A stretch of DNA of 64,000 bases from Selenomonas sp. ND2010 (GTDB lineage Bacteria; Bacillota; Negativicutes; Selenomonadales; Selenomonadaceae). This document shows, in pieces, positions 1-8,140 of the stretch (position 1 is the stretch's first letter; the number at the start of each line of letters is the position of its first letter). A program made the translations under genes and the position numbers. The notes under the pieces are model-generated. The model was not told the DNA's origin. It saw only the letters and a program-made list of their open reading frames with translations, and did not search any database. The stretch spans positions 1-64,000 of the forward strand of contig NZ_JNKI01000011.1 of NCBI RefSeq assembly GCF_000702005.1, in the 5' to 3' direction.

Positions 1-2
1 AT

Positions 3-758
3 GGTAATAAGGTAAAACTGCCGAAAGTTGGTTGGGTAAAATTATGCCTGCATCGCCCGCTGATGGAAAATAGCACTATTAAGACTGTAACCATAAGCAG
101 GACACCAACAGGAAAATACTACATCAGTATTCTTGTAGAGTATGAAAACCAAATACTCCCCATAATACCGAAGAACTTTCTTGGGCTGGACTTTGCTATG
201 CACGGTTTGTATGTTGCTTCCGATGAGGATGATGCAGACTATCCAAATTTCTTGAAGAAAGCCGAGAAAAGATTAGCCAAGGCACAAAGAAAACTTTCTA
301 AGCGGCAAAAGGGAAGTCATAACAGAGACAAACAAAGGTTGCGTGTAGCTAAGTTACATGAAAAAATTGCCAACCAACGCCACGACTTCCTTCACAAAAA
401 AGCCCGCTACTTGGTAGACCGCTATGATGCCATAGGCATAGAAGATATTAGTGTCAAAGCTATGGCGAAACATAAGAAAGGCGGAAAATTCAGCTTTGGT
501 AAATCCGTAGCCGACAATGGCTGGAACATGTTCACAAATATACTGGAGTACAAGCTTGCATGGCAGGGCAAACAACTTATAAAGATAGACAAGTGGTATC
601 CAAGCAGTCAATTATGCCATATTTGTGGCTACCAAAATGACGAAACTAAAAACTTGTCTGTAAGAGAATGGGATTGTCCCGCTTGTGGTAGTCATCATAA
701 CCGCGATAAAAACGCTGCAATAAATATTCGAGAAGAAGCTAGACGAATATCTGCCTAA
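3..758 (+). CDS. tnpB: TnpB, RNA-guided nuclease of an IS200/IS605-type element (5' end outside window)
   Basis: The reading frame is already open at base 3 and continues an N-terminal wedge-like sequence (KLPKVGWVKL), so the start lies before the window. A RuvC-like nuclease core is visible with all three acidic residues: D in GLDFAMHG, E in GIEDIS and D in HNRDKNAAINI. A zinc finger (CHIC...CPAC) sits between the last two. TnpB proteins are omega-RNA-guided DNA nucleases that help IS200/IS605 elements persist. No TnpA transposase is visible here, so this may be an IS1341-like solo TnpB or the 3' part of a full element. The frame has no internal stops and the active site is complete, so it could be functional. 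Confidence 0.93.
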   Translation, partial: GNKVKLPKVGWVKLCLHRPLMENSTIKTVTISRTPTGKYYISILVEYENQILPIIPKNFLGLDFAMHGLYVASDEDDADYPNFLKKAEKRLAKAQRKLSKRQKGSHNRDKQRLRVAKLHEKIANQRHDFLHKKARYLVDRYDAIGIEDISVKAMAKHKKGGKFSFGKSVADNGWNMFTNILEYKLAWQGKQLIKIDKWYPSSQLCHICGYQNDETKNLSVREWDCPACGSHHNRDKNAAINIREEARRISA

Positions 759-900
759 CTAATCTCGTAAAATACCGTGGGTCGCACGGGAATCTACGCC
801 TGTGGAGAGAGTGTAAGTCGCTGCAACTCTTCGGAGTCAGTGGTGCTGTTCTCGTGGAAGCAGGAAGCTCCCGCCTCTATAGGCGGGGGTACGTTCACGC
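759..900 (+). ncRNA. Right end of the tnpB element and probable omega-RNA scaffold
   Basis: The 140 bases after the tnpB stop contain several short inverted repeats. They end in a stable hairpin CCCGCCT (870-876) with AGGCGGG (881-887), followed by GGTACGTTCAC. This layout is typical of IS200/IS605 right ends, where the 3' part of the tnpB transcript forms the guide scaffold and the guide is copied from the DNA just beyond the element. The exact right boundary (about 895-900) is inferred. Confidence 0.6.
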
Positions 901-938
901 GCTGGATTATGTAGCAATGAACGGAAAGAAATAAAATA

Positions 939-988
939 AAAAAGCTTCATGCTGATTGACAAGAACTGTCATTCGCATGAAGCTTTTT
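939..988. terminator. Bidirectional intrinsic terminator
   Basis: A perfect 14-bp stem, AAAAAGCTTCATGC (939-952) with GCATGAAGCTTTTT (975-988), separates the tnpB element from the convergent XRE regulator gene. It has T-runs on both strands. Confidence 0.85.
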
Positions 989-989
989 G

Positions 990-1355
990 TTATTCTTTTT
1001 TTGATAGAGCTACGATGGCATCGATGATATCCTTCGATTTCTCATCTAATCGTGGGTATTCGGCAATCAGAGAATCCAGGCGGCTGTCATTGGATGTCTC
1101 TTGAACATTGGCTATATGTATGTGATCTGTGTTCAGTGCCTTTGAGGTGGTGATATAGGCGGTGGAAATGAAGAAAGCAATGTCAGTGGCGAGGGCTGTG
1201 GCCAAATGCTGCAAATCGTCAGCGGCAATGCCGGTGGTATAGCCGCGTTCCCAATTGGAAATCACCTGCGAAGATTTATGGATGCGTTGCCCCAGCTCTG
1301 TTTGTGTCAGCCCCAGCTCTTTTCGTCGTGCTTTGATTCTGCTACCAATGGACAT
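990..1355 (-). CDS. XRE-family helix-turn-helix regulator
   Basis: This is a 121-residue protein with an N-terminal Cro/C1-type HTH (IKARRKELGLTQTELGQRIHKSSQVISNWERG, residues about 7-38). The C-terminal half has no recognised domain and ends in a helical segment. The ATG at 1355 is preferred over the GTG at 1367: an AGGTGA Shine-Dalgarno lies 8 bases before the ATG, whereas the GTG is inside that site. The gene is divergent from the WYL regulator at 1595, and the shared intergenic region has several GACAT/ATGTC half-sites. It is probably a local repressor of the neighbouring island; the target is unknown. Confidence 0.85.
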   Translation of the reverse strand: MSIGSRIKARRKELGLTQTELGQRIHKSSQVISNWERGYTTGIAADDLQHLATALATDIAFFISTAYITTSKALNTDHIHIANVQETSNDSRLDSLIAEYPRLDEKSKDIIDAIVALSKKE

Positions 1356-1483
1356 GTTTTGTATCACCTCTACAGGCTATTATACAGAATATCTAATGCA
1401 ATAAGTTAAAACTAACGAAATAATAGAAAACAAAAATAAAATAGCGAATTCCGTTATAAAATGATATAATATAGAAAAATATC

Positions 1484-1566
1484 ATGTCACTTTGACATAG
1501 CGTTAGAGAAAATGAGAGCTGGTAAAACGACATGGGGTGTCGCAGCGATATTATATGATTAAGGTA
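1484..1566 (+). promoter_or_regulatory. Dyad-rich control region upstream of the WYL regulator
   Basis: ATGTCA (1484-1489) and TGACAT (1493-1498) form one dyad. CGACA and TGTCG (1528-1541) form a second with the same half-site in opposite orientation. A TATGAT -10-like hexamer follows at 1554-1559. The 46-base stretch from 1521 has a clear relative at 19860-19906. These are candidate operators; the bound regulator is unknown. Confidence 0.4.
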
Positions 1567-1594
1567 AGCTAATAGAGAAGGGCGGTGTGAGCGA

Positions 1595-2566
1595 GTGAAG
1601 CCGACGCTTAGGATTGTCCATCTGTTTTGCCGGCTGCTGCAACGGGAGCGGCTGAATCGGGAAAATGTTATCGAGGAGTACAAGATCAACAGCCGTACCT
1701 TTGACCGCGATATCAGCGATATCCGCTATGTCCTGTCGGAGCTGCATGAATGCGATGAACTTATTTATGACCGCAATGACAAATGTTACTATCTGTCCAG
1801 AGGCGGCCGGCATGATTTTACTGGCAGGGATGTAATGGCTCTTCTGAAAGTGTTATTGGGAAGCCGTGCTTTATGCCGTGATGAGATGATGGGGATGGTA
1901 GATGCCATTCGCGCATTGCTGCCATATGAGGATAGGAAAGCCCTTTATTATGCAATAGAGGATGAACTTAAACATTATATTGAGCCAATACATGGCAAAT
2001 CCATACTGGAATTGCAGTGGAAAATCAATAAGTCTATCATAAATAGACAGAAAATACAGATTATATACACAAAGGCAGATAAAAAGCGGATTAAGCGGGA
2101 TGTATTGCCCGTGAATATCGTATTTGCAGAGTTCTATTTTTATCTGGTGGCGTTCCGCGATGAATCCGAGTATGAGTACCCGGCATTTTTTCGCCTGGAT
2201 CGCATCGAATCCGTCAAGGTACTAGGCAAGGTGGGAGAAAATCCGCTTTATACGAATTTCCGCTATAGTGATATGCGTCCGGCAGTCCAATTCATGTATG
2301 CTGGAGAACTCTTGGAAATAAAATTGCGATGCAAAAAATCGGCACTGGAAGCTGTGGTGGACAGAGTGCCGAAGTATGAGATTATACAAGAAACAGATGA
2401 AAGTGTTTTACTAAAAGTAACGGCCTTTGGTGAAGGTTTCATCCGCTGGGCAGCTATGCAAGGCGAGGCTGTAGAAATTCTTGCTCCGCAGGAATTGAGA
2501 GAGCGGATGGGACAGTGGTTCGCGAAAGCGGCGGAAGTGTATATGGAGGAGGTAAAAGATGCATAA
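1595..2566 (+). CDS. WYL-domain transcriptional regulator
   Basis: This 323-residue protein has an N-terminal winged-helix region (residues 1-65, with the typical segment SRTFDRDISDIRYVL) and a central WYL-type domain (about 140-225: KIQIIYTKADKKRIKRDVLPVNIVFAEFYFYLVAF...FRLDRIESV). A C-terminal WCX-like extension follows. The GTG start at 1595 gives the expected family length. WYL regulators sense ligands or nucleic acids and often control phage-defence loci in bacteria. The gene is co-oriented with, and about 190 bases upstream of, the Hsp70-dynamin/HerA cluster, so it is the likely regulator of that cluster (inference). Confidence 0.85.
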   Translation: MKPTLRIVHLFCRLLQRERLNRENVIEEYKINSRTFDRDISDIRYVLSELHECDELIYDRNDKCYYLSRGGRHDFTGRDVMALLKVLLGSRALCRDEMMGMVDAIRALLPYEDRKALYYAIEDELKHYIEPIHGKSILELQWKINKSIINRQKIQIIYTKADKKRIKRDVLPVNIVFAEFYFYLVAFRDESEYEYPAFFRLDRIESVKVLGKVGENPLYTNFRYSDMRPAVQFMYAGELLEIKLRCKKSALEAVVDRVPKYEIIQETDESVLLKVTAFGEGFIRWAAMQGEAVEILAPQELRERMGQWFAKAAEVYMEEVKDA

Positions 2567-2752
2567 AAAAAGAGAGAGGGGTTAGGATAAAATAACTGAA
2601 GATTTAGAAAAGATATACTTAGATGTGGTATGTGGAATAGGGAGTAAATATGGAGCGTTCTGAAGCAAAGGGAAATGGTACTTTTCTATTGTAATAGTCG
2701 GTACGGTTCTTCCTTTTTATTAGAATAGCGAAAGGATTACAGGAGTTTACTA

Positions 2753-4618
2753 ATGTCAGAGATTATAGGTATTGATTTTGGTACGGGGTTCCTGACAGCG
2801 GCAGTTGTAAAGGATGGCATCCCTGAGTGTGTGAGGGATAGCGGGGGAAAAACGGCTTTTTTTCCAGGAGATGGTGGTAAAGGTGTGGCTGCATGGGGGA
2901 CAAAAGATAAACCTAGTACGTATCTTTCTGCTGTAAGCAGTATTAAAAGAGAAGCTGTTATTGGTGGCAAATATCCTTGGTTGGAAGGAAAAGTCTACTA
3001 TCCCGTTACATTGCTCACAGATATGTTCAATGAGCTCAAAGTTTTGGGCGAATCATTTTTGGGCAAGACAATTTCACAGGTTGTGATTTGTCTGCCTGAG
3101 AGATTGCTGGGCAAGCAGACAGAAGTGGTCAACGAGGCTGCAGTTAGAGCTGGCTTTGAACAGGTACAGACTGTTGCAGATGGTGTAGCTGCTATGCATT
3201 ATTATGCATCCTGCAATCAAAACAGGGAAAATATCCTGATATGTGATGGAGGGGCAGGTACTTTTAGCGTGACTTTGGGCAGTATCAAAGGGGGAGAGAT
3301 AGAAAAGCTTTATGGCAATACGGAGATGTTTTTTGGGGGGCTGGATTTTGATACAAAAATTGCAGACAGGTTGGCTAAAGAATTCGCTACTGAGTACGGC
3401 ATAAATCTGTATGGTCTTAAGGGGGCAATGCCACGTTTGTATAATGCGGCTGAAGATGCTCGAATTTCCCTTTCCAGTAAGCATGAAGCCGAAATTTATT
3501 TGCCTCAGCTTGCTGCTAAACGATCACAAATATTTGATTTGTATAGAAAAATTGGCCAAGGGGAAATGTATGAACTGACTTATGGATACAGGCTGCTAAT
3601 TTTAAATATGCTTAGGTCATTTGATATAAGTATTCCTGTACGGCGGGTGCTGCTTACGGGGGGACTTTCATATATGCCTATGGTGGGAGAATGTATTCGC
3701 GAGGAATTTGGTAATGTGTCTGTGGAAGTTTTCCATGTTAAAGAGGCTCAAGCTATGGGGGCTGCTCTATATGGAACAACTATAGCAAGCAGGAAAGAGC
3801 GCGTATTTTCTAGGCATAGAAATGAGGTAAGGGAAAAAAATAATTATAATCATAAGAAAAAGATTTTTAAGGTATTGGTAACGGCGACCATGAGCGCAGG
3901 TAAGTCAACTTTTATCAATGCCCTAATCGGCAAAAAAGTGAGCAAAGCAGAAAATATGGCCTGTACCGACCGTATTCTTTCATTTGCGAACTCAGGGGGA
4001 AAAATCTCTCGTACTTTTGAAAGTGAAGATGGTACGTCTGTGAACTTTTTGGGAAAGCTGGCGGAGTTTGATCTTGTTATCAAAGATTCACCTGGGGTGA
4101 ATTCTAGCATGGAAAGAAGTCATCGGGATATAACGAGGCGGGAGATAAAGCAGGGAGACTATGATTTGCTGGTTTATATCATCAATGCCTCGCAGATTGG
4201 GGTCAATGATGATAGCTACCATATGGAGTTTGTGCGTGAGCATGCAATGGGAAAACCAGTGCTATTCCTGCTTAATAAGATAGATTGCTTAAATCCAGAA
4301 GAGGAAGATTTGAAAGGGATTATCAGAAGAGTTCGCAGCTATATTTCAAGCAAGGGGTTCAAGGCACCGATGATTTGCCCTGTATCGGCCAAGGTCGGAT
4401 TTGAGGTGCTGAGTGATGAAGGTGAGTTAGAATTAGAAGATCAATTGGAAAGACGCAGATGTAAACGTCTTTTCAAAACTTTTGGTATTCCGCAGTATTA
4501 TGCACAGGAATTTTCCCAATACTGTACCGACTCCGAGATTGAAAATCTTCATACGTTATCAGGTATTAATTATGTGGCCATGATTATCATGGAACTATGC
4601 AAGGGAGGAAAAATTTGA
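2753..4618 (+). CDS. Hsp70-like ATPase fused to a dynamin-like GTPase
   Basis: This 621-residue two-domain protein carries an actin/Hsp70-type nucleotide-binding domain at residues 1-345. It has phosphate-1 IGIDFGTGF (5-13), phosphate-2 ICDGGAGTF (163-171) and adenosine motif LLTGGLSYMP (300-309). No Hsp70 peptide-binding domain follows. After a charged linker (347-371) comes a dynamin-like GTPase with P-loop TATMSAGKST (377-386), G3 DSPG (445-448) and G4 LNKID (507-511). The GTPase lacks a long stalk. Its stop TGA overlaps the ATG of the next dynamin gene, so the two are translationally coupled. Hsp70 domains drive chaperone-type cycles and bacterial dynamins remodel membranes. I know of no characterised protein with this exact fusion. 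Confidence 0.85.
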   Translation: MSEIIGIDFGTGFLTAAVVKDGIPECVRDSGGKTAFFPGDGGKGVAAWGTKDKPSTYLSAVSSIKREAVIGGKYPWLEGKVYYPVTLLTDMFNELKVLGESFLGKTISQVVICLPERLLGKQTEVVNEAAVRAGFEQVQTVADGVAAMHYYASCNQNRENILICDGGAGTFSVTLGSIKGGEIEKLYGNTEMFFGGLDFDTKIADRLAKEFATEYGINLYGLKGAMPRLYNAAEDARISLSSKHEAEIYLPQLAAKRSQIFDLYRKIGQGEMYELTYGYRLLILNMLRSFDISIPVRRVLLTGGLSYMPMVGECIREEFGNVSVEVFHVKEAQAMGAALYGTTIASRKERVFSRHRNEVREKNNYNHKKKIFKVLVTATMSAGKSTFINALIGKKVSKAENMACTDRILSFANSGGKISRTFESEDGTSVNFLGKLAEFDLVIKDSPGVNSSMERSHRDITRREIKQGDYDLLVYIINASQIGVNDDSYHMEFVREHAMGKPVLFLLNKIDCLNPEEEDLKGIIRRVRSYISSKGFKAPMICPVSAKVGFEVLSDEGELELEDQLERRRCKRLFKTFGIPQYYAQEFSQYCTDSEIENLHTLSGINYVAMIIMELCKGGKI

Positions 4619-7167
4619 TGGCAAAATTGTATGTTAAGTATAATCCCTATCGTTTACAAACAGAAATTAAGATTAATGGCAATGCCATAGAAAAAGACAG
4701 CAGACTGTACAAATATGTCAAAGACAAGCGTTTGCAGGAATGGGTAGGGGAGTTTCCGGAAGAATTGCGAAAAGCAGTTAATACAGTAGATTTTGATATA
4801 AAATTCCACGGAATGGAGATGGATTGGGATGATTTTGAAGATGCCTTTCGTCAGGCAGTAGAGAGAGGTGTCATAAAGCCGCCTACTATGGAATTCGTTG
4901 CAGGAAAGTCTCAGAAAAATATCGTAGAGAAATTGACAAAGATTTTTGATGATTTGCGAGATGATAATGCTCCTGTAGAAGCTTTCAAAGATGAAGCTCT
5001 AAAAAAATCTTTTGATAATGTGAAAAATGCGGTATTTCCTATTAACGTCATTGCTACTATGAGTTCTGGAAAGTCTACATTGATCAATGCCTTGTTATCA
5101 AGGAAGATGATGCCATCTAAAAATGAGGCTTGTACAGCCACTGTAACCCGAATAACTGATAATGACAGAGATGATTTTCAAGGAATTGCATATGATAGAG
5201 ATGGAAATATCATCTCAAAAATAGATAATATAGCCTATGCGAATATGGTGGAGTTGAATGAAGATCCAGAAGTGCAAGAAATTGCTATATCTGGCAATAT
5301 CCCTTTTATCGATGCCAATACGACGGCCTTGCGCTTGGTGGATACACCGGGTCCAAATAATTCTCAGAATCAAGACCACAAAAACACAACATATAGAGCT
5401 GTAGAAAGTGACGCAAATAATTTAATACTGTATGTATTGAACGGGACACAGCTGGCTACCAATGATGATGATCATCTGCTCAATCATGTTGCGGAAAAAA
5501 TTCGTACCGGTGGGAAATTGATGCGAGACAGGTTTTTGTTTGCTATAAACCGTATGGATGATTTCAACCCGGAGGAAGAGAATATAGAATCTGCCATCGA
5601 GAAGGCTAGGACATACTTGGTCAATCATGGTATAGAGAATCCGCAGATTTTTCCGTGTTCTGCTTATGTGGCCTTGAATATTCGTACATATCTCAGGGAT
5701 ATAGATCCCGCCAAGTTAAAATTGGATGATATGGATAATCTCCCTGATGCAGCCTTGGATACTATTAGCAAAATGAGACGGTTTAGGAAGCATGAATCCA
5801 TGCACTTAGAAGCATACAGCAATTTGTCTCCTATAGCCAAGCGGGAACTGAATGCTGAATTAGCTGCTGCTTTGGATAGAAAAGACAGCAAAGGGCAAGT
5901 GTTAATCCATTGTGGCATACGCTCTATAGAGTCTGCAATTATCGCCTATGTGAAAAAATATGCCATGACGAAAAAAATAAAGGATTTGGTAGAGACGTTC
6001 CAAGGTGTGTTAGAGGCTAGTGAAGTCTTGGCAAAAGTCAAGGCAACGGTGGCCACGGATGAAAATGCACTAAGGGAAATTACTGAGCGTGCGAAGATTA
6101 TTCAAGCGCGTATAGATGACGGCAAAGAAGCACAAAAATTCAAAGATAAGATAAATGCTTTTAATCCCATGGAATCTATAAGGGAAAAAACCGAGGAGTT
6201 GACAGACAAGATCAATGAAGATGTTAGTAATATTTTTCAAAGCTATGATGAATTCATTGAAAGTAAGAGGGAGGCTGTTCGGTTAGTTAATCAATTCACG
6301 GATATGTCATCCAATACTATGGCTAAACTAGCGGCTGAACTGGAAACTATCATCAATCGCGAATTAGTAGAAACTGGCGAAAGGTTGTTGAGAGAATACC
6401 AGGAAAAGCTCACTCGCTTCGATAAGGAGGCTCAAGTAGGGGCGTTGGACTTTGATACAGCATCTTTGGTGAAGGATGGTCTGACTAACCTTCGGGAGAG
6501 CATCAATACTTGGCGCTCCGATTCCTTTGCTATGGAAAAGGCGGAGGCTATAGGTGAGACTACCATAGAGGTAGAAACTTATCATGAGAAGGTAGGCACT
6601 GAAAAAGAAGATGTTATAGTGGGATCTCATGATGTAGAAGTAGGGACACGCCAGGTAAAATCGGGTTCTCATATAGAGCCGCGCACTAGAAGAGTGAAAA
6701 ATCCCGACAAGCAAGGGTGGAAATTTTTGATGTTCTGGCGAGATGATTATGTGGATGAAACGTATTATGTAAATGTGGATGATTATCGCACAGAGAAAGT
6801 ATACAAGACGGTACTTGATTATGAGACAGTAGAAAGAGATGTCTTTGAGGAGCGTACTAGAACTACTGAGAAGTTCCGTGTAGCTACGGATAAGATACAG
6901 GCAGATTTACTAGCAAAATATCAACAAAAGCTGGGAGAGAGCATTAAAAAATCACTTGATTACGCCGAGATGCAGATAGACGATATGAAGGAGCAGTTCT
7001 CTAAGAGTTTTGATGAATTGGATAGACGTATTGGCGAAAAGTATAAGGAAATTGAGGCTTGCACGGTCGACCAGGAAACAAGAGAAAAAGAACTTGAAAA
7101 GAATAAGAAAATCATAAAATGGATTGAGGCCAATATTGCCGAATTGAACGGGATTTTAGATGTTTAG
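4618..7167 (+). CDS. Large dynamin-like GTPase
   Basis: This is a protein of about 849 residues. The ATG at 4618 is chosen because a GGGAGG Shine-Dalgarno precedes it. The N-terminal 100 residues are unassigned. The GTPase domain has P-loop ATMSSGKST (146-154), G3 LVDTPGPN (240-247) and G4 INRMD (309-313). A long helical and coiled-coil stalk region follows (about 400-620). Near 640-760 there is an unusual stretch of repeated ExV/YxxE-type strands, including a Trp-rich KQGWKFLMFWRDD motif that could contact membrane. The C-terminus returns to coiled coil. It is probably the membrane-remodelling partner of the upstream fusion, forming a tandem-dynamin pair as seen in several bacteria. Confidence 0.85.
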   Translation: MAKLYVKYNPYRLQTEIKINGNAIEKDSRLYKYVKDKRLQEWVGEFPEELRKAVNTVDFDIKFHGMEMDWDDFEDAFRQAVERGVIKPPTMEFVAGKSQKNIVEKLTKIFDDLRDDNAPVEAFKDEALKKSFDNVKNAVFPINVIATMSSGKSTLINALLSRKMMPSKNEACTATVTRITDNDRDDFQGIAYDRDGNIISKIDNIAYANMVELNEDPEVQEIAISGNIPFIDANTTALRLVDTPGPNNSQNQDHKNTTYRAVESDANNLILYVLNGTQLATNDDDHLLNHVAEKIRTGGKLMRDRFLFAINRMDDFNPEEENIESAIEKARTYLVNHGIENPQIFPCSAYVALNIRTYLRDIDPAKLKLDDMDNLPDAALDTISKMRRFRKHESMHLEAYSNLSPIAKRELNAELAAALDRKDSKGQVLIHCGIRSIESAIIAYVKKYAMTKKIKDLVETFQGVLEASEVLAKVKATVATDENALREITERAKIIQARIDDGKEAQKFKDKINAFNPMESIREKTEELTDKINEDVSNIFQSYDEFIESKREAVRLVNQFTDMSSNTMAKLAAELETIINRELVETGERLLREYQEKLTRFDKEAQVGALDFDTASLVKDGLTNLRESINTWRSDSFAMEKAEAIGETTIEVETYHEKVGTEKEDVIVGSHDVEVGTRQVKSGSHIEPRTRRVKNPDKQGWKFLMFWRDDYVDETYYVNVDDYRTEKVYKTVLDYETVERDVFEERTRTTEKFRVATDKIQADLLAKYQQKLGESIKKSLDYAEMQIDDMKEQFSKSFDELDRRIGEKYKEIEACTVDQETREKELEKNKKIIKWIEANIAELNGILDV

Positions 7168-7178
7168 GAGGGTGAGAG

Positions 7179-7832
7179 ATGCATGATTCGGTAAAGAGTT
7201 GTATAGCCAATGGTGATATAGAGGGACTGAAGTATATTTTTAAGGATGCTTTAGATGTGGATCCAACCTTTGCAAAATATCGGGATGATTATAATCAGGT
7301 GGCAAAGGCTGAACTGTTTCAGTCACATCAGGAATTGTCCAGTTTTAATGGAAACTCTTCTCAGTGGGATATGACTTATTGGAAGACATTGAAGAAGGAT
7401 TTGTTGAAAAACTTTTCTCGCGAGCGGGTAGACCATATGCAGAAAGTTGCTCAAGTGATCTATGCAGATAAGATAAGCAGAAAATCAGAGATTTCTGAGA
7501 GTGCAGAAGATAAGCAACAAGTTTTGGCAAAGACTGAGCTTCAGCCAAAGCCTGCCGAAATAGCATCGACTGTGCCCAAAACTGGGAAACCAAAAGAATC
7601 CAAGGAAGAATACCAAAGACGCATAAATAAAGAACTGGCAGAGGATACAAAGAAATATGCGCCAGTCAATCTTCCAACACGCATTGAAGGGGCAGAGCCT
7701 AAAAAAAAAAGGTTGCGACCAATCCGTCAAATGCCTTCGGGGGAAAATCAAGCAGAGAGCAGAGAGATTATGGCGAAAATTGCGTTGGCGATATTTGTCG
7801 TAGTGATAATTCTGTTGATAATGTTGAGATAA
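7179..7832 (+). CDS. Tail-anchored hypothetical protein
   Basis: This 217-residue protein starts 12 bases after the dynamin gene with a strong AGGAGGGTGA site. Residues 1-100 are soluble and helical. Residues 105-190 are low complexity and charged (Lys/Glu/Pro rich). The last about 22 residues (KIALAIFVVVIILLIML) form one transmembrane segment ending almost at the stop, so the body faces the cytoplasm. No family was recognised. Its position between the dynamins and the HerA ATPase suggests that it anchors the complex at the membrane. Confidence 0.7.
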   Translation: MHDSVKSCIANGDIEGLKYIFKDALDVDPTFAKYRDDYNQVAKAELFQSHQELSSFNGNSSQWDMTYWKTLKKDLLKNFSRERVDHMQKVAQVIYADKISRKSEISESAEDKQQVLAKTELQPKPAEIASTVPKTGKPKESKEEYQRRINKELAEDTKKYAPVNLPTRIEGAEPKKKRLRPIRQMPSGENQAESREIMAKIALAIFVVVIILLIMLR

Positions 7833-7885
7833 AACATTCCACGACGAGAAGCGTTGCTTGGCGAACCATATTAATTATTGATTCT

Positions 7886-8140
7886 GTGGAAAAGTACTTT
7901 TTATCACTGAGCAGAAAACATATAAAAAAACGTATTGGCAGCAGAGAAGCAATTTATGAGCTTACAGAAGACTTGTACTTTGATGATTGTGATTGGAAAT
8001 GGATAAAAGGTTATTCGCCACAGGACTTTGCTATTTATATGCAAATTTGTGAAGGTCGTCCAACCGGTTATTATAAGCTCATGATACCAGGAGAAAAGAA
8101 AAAATTTTATTGCAGAATTAATGGAGGTGGTGGTTTATGA
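7886..8140 (+). CDS. Small hypothetical protein of the dynamin-HerA cluster
   Basis: This is an 84-residue basic and aromatic protein (YFDDCDWKWIKGYSPQDFAIY) with no recognised domain and no signal peptide. The GTG start has no convincing ribosome binding site; the open frame extends a few codons upstream without an ATG. Its TGA overlaps the ATG of the HerA gene (ATGA), indicating translational coupling, so it is likely a genuine subunit. Confidence 0.55.
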   Translation: MEKYFLSLSRKHIKKRIGSREAIYELTEDLYFDDCDWKWIKGYSPQDFAIYMQICEGRPTGYYKLMIPGEKKKFYCRINGGGGL

